NCBI GenBank assembly: GCA_914767885.1
Contig: CAJZBQ010000062.1
Coordinates: forward strand, 992,001 to 1,056,000
Length of the DNA stretch: 64,000 nucleotides
Source: Blepharisma stoltei
Taxonomy: Eukaryota; Ciliophora; Heterotrichea; Heterotrichida; Blepharismidae
Direction of reading: 5' to 3'
Shown: positions 58,057 through 64,000 of the stretch, in pieces
Layout: every line of letters begins with the position of its first letter
Numbering within the stretch: the first letter of the stretch is position 1
Notes under the pieces: model-generated
What the model was told of the DNA's origin: nothing
The model's input: the letters and a program-made list of their open reading frames with translations, nothing else
Databases searched by the model: none
Translations under genes and position numbers: made by a program

Positions 58057-58461
58057 TTAATTTTCTTCTTTAGGCACTTTTGAAGTTCTCATCTGATGAT
58101 AATTTTTTAAGTAGCAAGCTTTGCACAATCCTTTGGCATAGAATTTGAGGTCTTTATGCGGGCACATCCAAGCTTCTTTTTGTCTCCCAAATTTATGGTA
58201 ACAATTGCTACACATGTTTCTGGCGTAATGCCGTTTATTTGCGTGAGGGCAAGCAGTGTTCTTCCTTCTATGCTGCTTTTTCGTTTTGCTTTTGGGATTA
58301 TTTTTAACTTTTTTCTCTTCCTTGATTTCTTTAGAATTACTATCATCGTGCAAAAATTGAATTTTAGGTAATTTTCGGCTTGGTTCTCCTTCTATAAAAT
58401 TTGAAATCAAGGAGAACATCCCTGAGAATACTGAAACCTTATCTCTGAAATTTTCACCCAT
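58057..58461 (-). CDS. Double CxH-CxxC small protein Z10
   Basis: 134 aa, intact. MGENFRDKVSVFSGMFSLIS, RKLPKIQFLHDD (differs from the usual LPNIFS and resembles Z11), a strongly basic linker (KKVKNNPKSKTKKQHRRK), modules CPHANKRHYARNMCSNCYH and CPHKDLKFYAKGLCKACYL, tail YHQMRTSKVPKEEN. With Z11 it forms a distinct subgroup, consistent with their being neighbours. Confidence 0.87.
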   Translation of the reverse strand: MGENFRDKVSVFSGMFSLISNFIEGEPSRKLPKIQFLHDDSNSKEIKEEKKVKNNPKSKTKKQHRRKNTACPHANKRHYARNMCSNCYHKFGRQKEAWMCPHKDLKFYAKGLCKACYLKNYHQMRTSKVPKEEN

Positions 58462-59786
58462 CTATAATATTATGTCGTCCACGAATTTAAATTTGAAATG
58501 GAAGATTATTTTATTAGGTATTTAAAAAATTCAAAAGTTAGCATAATTTACGAAACAATTAGACAACTCTGCAATTAGTATTAAATATATATATATATAT
58601 ATTGTTTTATTTTAAGCATGAACCTTACACAAAAATTTATTTGATTTGAAAAAACTTCTTAAAAAAAATAGCATGATAGAGGGTAGCTTAGGGACACTAG
58701 GGATGAAGCAGCACCATGAAGAATTGCCAAAATTGAGAGTTGGTGAAAATAAAACTAATATGAAAAATTTATTAAGAATTATTGCAAATCAAAAGTCATT
58801 TTGGAGAATTTTTGAATTTTTACTATGAATTTTTTGTCCTGAACTTTTCTATTTCACTTTTATTTTATATTAATAAAAAACTCGCTTATTCTATCAGCAA
58901 TTTTTATTTTGTAAAGATGCAAAAACAACATCATCAGATGGACAACTGAAGCAAGATTATTAGAAATTTGAAAGCTCTAGAATTATTGAATAGCACTAAA
59001 TATTATTAAATTATACAAAATAATAATCTGTTTTAAAAATAAATAATGTCAAATTTGATTATTTTTGGAACTAATTTTAGATATGTGCAAGATATTATAA
59101 ATAGCTATTTTTGAAAAGTTGATTGAAACTCTTTAAGAATCAATAAAGGAATAGAAATCAGGCGGAATTAAAGATTTTTAATAATATAAATTATTTCTTA
59201 AAATTACTTACCATAATTTATATAAATATATATAAATTTATACAGTTTATTGATTAACTTACTCAGTAGCTTTGATACATATTGCCTTTTCTAATTCTCA
59301 TAAGTATAAATTATGAGATGCTACTTCACAAATAATTTTGTTATAATAAAAGTTAATCTTATAAAGCTATTTATTTTTTAAATATTAAAATTTATGGATA
59401 AAAGTGATTAAAAACATAATTGTCTTATTAAAATATCTTAAAATACTTTTATTCTTTTGTCTAATTATTGCTTAAAAAAGCGTATTATAAATTTTCTAAA
59501 TGTTTTGTTTAAAAAGGTAGCTTAAAATTAAAAAGAACTATCGATATAGGATATCATAAAAAATCTCCATTTAGTATATTAAAGTAATTATTTCCTTATA
59601 AAAGTGATCATATGGTTTTTTAATATTAAATAGCATAGAAAAATAAAAAAATAAAAATTTTCTAATATTTTTATAGCAATCCTCACAAGATAACTATCCA
59701 TTTTATCTTATCAATTAAATTAATATTTTGAATCTTAGCGAATTAGTTCCATTTATTTTAAATTTGTGGACGATATAATGTTAAAG
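58462..59786. other. AT-rich spacer between divergent Z10 and Z11
   Basis: A 60-codon frame at 58646-58828 (LGMKQHHEELPKLRVGENKT in it) is less AT-biased but has no support. Contains the (AT)n run near 58585-58602. Promoters of both divergent genes must be at its edges. Confidence 0.45.
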
Positions 59787-60170
59787 ATGAGCGAAAATTG
59801 CGACAATGGGTTTTCAATTTTTTCAGGGATGTTTTCCTTGATCTTTAAATCACGTGAAGGAGTACCAAGTCTAAGACTACCAGAAATACAATTCTTCGAT
59901 GCCAAGGAAAGAAAATCAAAGGAAAAAGACAATGATTTTTTCAACTGCGACTCGAAAAGACCTAAAAAAATGAAGATTACTGCTTGCCCTCATGTAAATA
60001 AACGTCATTACGCCAGGAATATGTGTAGCACCTGCTACCATAGATCTGGAAGACAAAAGCAAGCTTGAGCATGTCAGCACAAAGATCGTCGGCTGTATGC
60101 CAAGGGAGTTTGTAAAACTTGTTACTTGAGGAATTACCATAAAGCAAAATTTTCCAAAGTGAAAAATTAA
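59787..60170 (+). CDS. Double CxH-CxxC small protein Z11
   Basis: The only paralogue on the plus strand. The ATG at 59787 matches the family start (MSENC...), although ATG at 59778 is also in frame. FSIFSGMFSLIFKSREGVPS, LRLPEIQFFDAK, linker, CPHVNKRHYARNMCSTCYH. TGA at 60066-60068 is at the conserved Trp; read as Trp it continues ACQHKDRRLYAKGVCKTCYLRN to TAA at 60168-60170, 127 aa. Module 2 reads CQH rather than CPH. Confidence 0.85.
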
Positions 60171-60485
60171 AAAAGCTTTAGTTTATAGTCGATAATTTAA
60201 AGAATTGTTTATAAAAAATAAGGATGCATATAATTTTAGGATGTATATAATTTTAGGGTCATATGATGCAAGGCACTGATGCTATTTTATTATGATTTAT
60301 TATTGCTTATTTTTATTAGGGTATAATAAGTATAATTAAAACAGCTTCATATAAGGTTTTAAAATTTTCTTATGAAAATTAATATAGAGGAGGAAGAAGT
60401 AGGTGGCTCTACGCCAAGTCTCAAGAAATGATAGTCCTTAATAAAATTGATAAATAGCAGTCATTAAATTTAAAATTTGACAATT

Positions 60486-60530
60486 CCATATTTTTTAGTC
60501 TGTCTGTTACATAAAATTTAATTATCAAAT
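60486..60530 (+). repeat. Conserved 3'-flank element E14 (gene Z11)
   Basis: TCCATATTTTTTAGTCTGTC then TGTTACATAAAATTT: the element in the opposite orientation, 316 bp downstream of the plus-strand gene Z11. This shows that it follows gene orientation. Confidence 0.7.
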
Positions 60531-62423
60531 AAACAAATATGAAATTAACTCCCTCACTGAATAGGATTATTAAGGCTATCTTGAAATAATAAAAAATATT
60601 TTGTTGAAATAAATAACAATAAGCAATAAATTGAAATATTATCTCCTTTTAATAAAGCAGCGAATTCGCTTCTTGAGTTGATGATCATTTTTGCTAAAAT
60701 TCCAATAATAAATATTGAGCAATAAAATAATTCAGACTGATGACATCGAAAATTGCATTCTGAGAAATTCAAAAATTAAATAAACTGCTTTTCGAAGTTT
60801 ATTTAAATATGAAGACAGGTCTTTTATTTCATCTTCAAGGCTTAAGATATAATTTGAAAAACCCTTGCACTACTTGCGTATAATTTTAGAATGCCATGGC
60901 TATCTTAGCTTTGGTTATCTTTTTAATTCATATTTCTCAGAATAATTTTTTATATTCTAATTATTATTTATTAATTTCTTTCTTAAGCAAAAATAAAGCA
61001 AAGCAATTATTCGCTTTAATAAGACAAATCTTCTATAAGTTAAAGCTGCTTGCTTATTCTTATAATTATGCATTCAGCACCATTTTTTGCATATATCTTA
61101 CTCTTATCATTAAGGCTAATATAAATTTTTGCTTATTTAAGCTAAAGAAAATAGTTTTATTACTGCAGTGGACTAGAGCACATATTACTTTTTATAATAT
61201 TAAAACTCTTTGTCTTTTTATCTGAACATTTAAACACAAATCTAAAAAGCTTGCTTTTCAAATCTAAAATTTTAAATAAAAATTCTGTCAATAGGGATTT
61301 TTTCAACACTGTTCTTCTTCAATATTTTCTTATGCTTATGAAGCTTGCTAATACGGCTTTAATTAAAATCATAGGATAGCTTGAATTGAATACTGTTTTT
61401 GCAGAGATCATCACCTTTTCTGGGATTGCAATGATTTTAAAATAATATTAATCCCTTCATCATTGCATGAGAAACCATCATGTTTTCTTGAAAATCTATA
61501 AAGAGGATAATATTTTCAACTTTCTATTATATATCAATAATCAGATATCAAAGAATTTATAAGAGTTTCCTGTTAATAAATTTGATAATGGTAAATGGAA
61601 TTGCCAAATCTTAAAAGAAGGAGTAGTTAACATAAATGAAAGCTTTTCAGCAATTTATAAATTTTTAGGATTCTGCTAAACAAAATATATCCTAAAAGAT
61701 AAATTTATATTTGTTCATTTTGGTAGTCCATCTTCCTTATAATTCTTGAAAAATATGATTCAAAATTAGTCAAAACTTAGAGCTTCTTTTCTTATCCTTG
61801 AGTGTATGATCCCAAACAGGACTAAGTTTGTGATTTTTCATCTTATAACTGAACACCCAAAATTAAAAATGCTATATTTAATATTAAAAAGAGTTGATTA
61901 TTTTATTTCTTCTGTTGTATATGTCTTATTTTTGCTCACAAATCCTTTTATGTTAATATGCGGATCACATAATATTATTGATGATTTAAAACTAAATAAA
62001 TAAAACGAGATCTAAAAGATTCTGATCTTTGACGAAATCTTCTTAACCTCGTAACTAAGGTGAATTAAGTGGGAAACTGGCCGAGATTCAGGCCAGATAT
62101 GTGCTTATGTAAAGATAAACTCAGATTTCCTTACTAATAGTGCTAAAAATTGTGTAAATATTTATTTACAACTTCACCATAAATCTGAGATTTAAGATAG
62201 ACCTAGAATATTTAAAATTAACTTTACAAAATTGATTAAAAATATCAGAAAGAGGTTGGCTTTATTTTTCAGCTCTTAAGAATAGATAACTTCATAAAAT
62301 ATATTGTAACAAAATTTAATAGTGTTTCGCACTTAAGCAGCTTTTACTTTCAGATTATTATTATTATTAACAGTCCTTTTAAAGAATAAATTTTAATTTT
62401 AGATTTTCACTTACTTTTGAGTG

Positions 62424-62482
62424 TCCGATATTTTTTAGTTTGCTGTTATAAAATTTATATCTTTAATTTAAGACCAGCTTGA
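62424..62482 (+). repeat. Conserved 3'-flank element E15 (orphan)
   Basis: TCCGATATTTTTTAGTTTGC then TGTTATAAAATTT and GACCAGCTTGAGCC; plus orientation, no gene within 2 kb upstream except beyond E14. Confidence 0.55.
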
Positions 62483-62618
62483 GCCAGAATCAAAATGCCT
62501 GAAATTGCATTTTTTAAAATATGCATAAATTTGTGAGCCAAACGATAGTTGCTCATTGGATATAACTATCAAATATAACAAAAATGAATTTACCTGAATT
62601 TCTGATTAAAGCTTTCTA

Positions 62619-63370
62619 ACTCCCCCCCCTCCGTGAGTGAACAAAACCATTAGAAAAATCGCTATTTTTTTGCCCAAAAACCCACCCTCCGTGAGTGAAC
62701 AAAAATTTTTTATGGAAAAAAAAATTGATATATAAATGATAATTATTATAATGAAATCTAGAGCTAATTCTGTTTAATTTTAAACGAATTGCTTTTTAAA
62801 ACATAAATTTTATAAATTAAATTAATATTTGCTTTCCAATTTTTGCGAATTAGAATTTTTTTTAAATTTCGAAAAAAAAATATTTTTACTCCCCCCCCCC
62901 CCTCCATGAGCGAACAAAAAAATTTTGTTCGCTCACGGAGGGGGGTTAATTTTTTTTTTTTAAAAAAAATTTATATATAAATTTTATAAAAAAATATTTT
63001 TTTCGAAATTTAAAAAAATCCTAATTTGCAAAAATTGGGAAGCAAATATTAATTTAATTTGCAAAATTTATGTTTTAAAACGCAATTTGTTTAAAATTAA
63101 ACAGAATTAGCTCTAGATTTCATTATACTAATTATCACTTATATATCAAAATTTTTTTCCATTAAAATTTTTTCTATTAAAAAAATTTTTGTTCACTCAC
63201 GGAGGGTGGGTTTTTGGTCAAAAAATGGCGATTTTTCTAATGGTTTTGTTCGCTCACGGAGGGGGGGGGAGTTAGAAAATTTATATATAAATTTTTTAAA
63301 ATAAAAAAATTAACCCCCCTCCGTGAGTGAACAAAATTTTTTTGTTCACTCACGGAGGGGGGGGGGAGTA
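62619..63370 (+). mobile_element. Foldback MITE copy M15a, host of a nested copy
   Basis: TA at 62617-62618 and 63369-63370. Interrupted by M15b; without it 366 bp and a normal family copy. Confidence 0.9.
62889..63274 (-). mobile_element. Foldback MITE copy M15b, nested in M15a
   Basis: 386 bp in reverse orientation, TA at 62887-62888 and 63273-63274. It splits the ATTTTTTAGAAAATTTATAT string seen intact in M14. Confidence 0.92.
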
Positions 63371-64000
63371 AGAAGCTAATTTTGTGATAATAAGAAATAT
63401 TTTGCATAAACCACTTCTTATAGCAAAAAAGTAATAAATAAAAGATTATGCATTTTTATAAGAAAAAGTTTATTAAAGATTATAGGCAATCCATATTGCA
63501 AACGCAAAAAGAAAAATTCAAATAATAATAAAGTAGTCGGCCAAAAGCCATTCTAATAAATTTTTAAATGTGAACGTGAATTTTTTACTCCATTTTCAAG
63601 GCTAAACTTTATTTGATATATATTATACAGAGCTCTATGAACTGTTTAATATTTTTGAATTTAGCCTCAACAATAATTTTAAAAAATTTAATTCTAATAT
63701 TATTATTTGATTTTGATTTAAAAGAGATTTTTTAAAAAAGTTAGTGTGATAATCATCAGCATGTACAAAGAATTTAAAAGTAAAAGCAAATTGCTTATTT
63801 TAAAAAATCATATGACTTGCCTGTGCTTTTCCATAATACTCAGTCTTATAATTAAATCTTTTAAATTTGTGTATAGCTTGAAATATTATTTCAGCTGCAA
63901 TAAACTGAACGAATTTAACCAATTAATATAAAAATTCAACTCACTTTATCTTCTTTTATAATTTATTTAAATATGATATTTTAATAGGGCTTTCTCATAT
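63371..64000. other. AT-rich spacer to window end
   Basis: A 61-codon frame at 63746 is compositionally random; nothing supported. Confidence 0.5.

Larger units (their letters stand above)
60171..62618. other. AT-rich spacer with possible old coding remnants
   Basis: Frames at 60896-61225 and 61806-62003 are hydrophobic and AT-driven; the second (FVIFHLITEHPKLKMLYLIL in it) could be a relic but has stops just upstream. Not called. Holds elements E14 and E15. Confidence 0.4.

Noticed and set aside
60896-62003. Two hydrophobic open frames as membrane proteins
   Set aside because: Composition follows AT richness (Ile, Leu, Phe, Lys, Asn), with no motif and no paralogue.
3114-63370. CRISPR array
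   Set aside because: Repeats are 0.3-0.4 kb elements at irregular distances with TA duplications, in a eukaryotic context.

Overview
The window reads as germline (micronuclear-type) DNA of a heterotrich ciliate, most likely Blepharisma or a close relative. (1) TGA is read as Trp at five positions where paralogues have TGG or the reading frame demands it (38412-38414, 50713-50715, 60066-60068, and 7048-7050 and 26028-26030 on the minus strand), while TAA and TAG end genes. (2) One gene carries a 15-nt GT...AG intron (3889-3903). (3) Several genes are cut by AT-rich or GC-rich insertions whose removal between short direct repeats (usually TA) restores one uninterrupted frame, which is how internal eliminated sequences (IESs) behave. 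The species is inference; code, intron and in-frame restorations are read directly.

Layout. 1-5155: a compact block with a small membrane protein, the Pol III factor BRF1 (split by a 633-bp retroposon) and a 717-aa coiled-coil protein (split by a 366-bp foldback MITE and the 15-nt intron). 6-33 kb and 54-60 kb: eleven paralogues of a small protein with two CxH-x10-CxxC modules, ten on the minus strand, separated by AT-rich spacers; 180-820 bp downstream of each is a conserved noncoding element. A ~4-kb unit of this array is duplicated (26.9-30.9 kb and 52.4-56.3 kb). 34-52 kb: a cluster of cysteine-rich secreted or surface proteins: genes A (741 aa), B (870 aa, six insertions), C (958 aa, ten exact 177-bp repeats), an orphan 3' part D with a GPI-type tail, and a frameshifted remnant.

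Mobile DNA. About 16 copies of a foldback MITE (typically 290-390 bp) with TA at both ends are scattered through spacers and genes, some nested in each other, in a retroposon or in an older IES. A second class is GC-rich, 0.4-0.6 kb, begins near AAAATGG, often ends in short tandem repeats and is flanked by 8-17 bp target-site duplications; three copies interrupt genes, and removing one duplication plus the element restores each gene exactly. The genes can only be expressed as shown if these insertions are removed at the DNA level, as happens when ciliate germline DNA is processed into the somatic nucleus.

Coordinates of insertions are given so that one pointer or duplication copy stays in the gene. 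Large spacers are AT-rich and hold nothing recognisable apart from the repeats listed.
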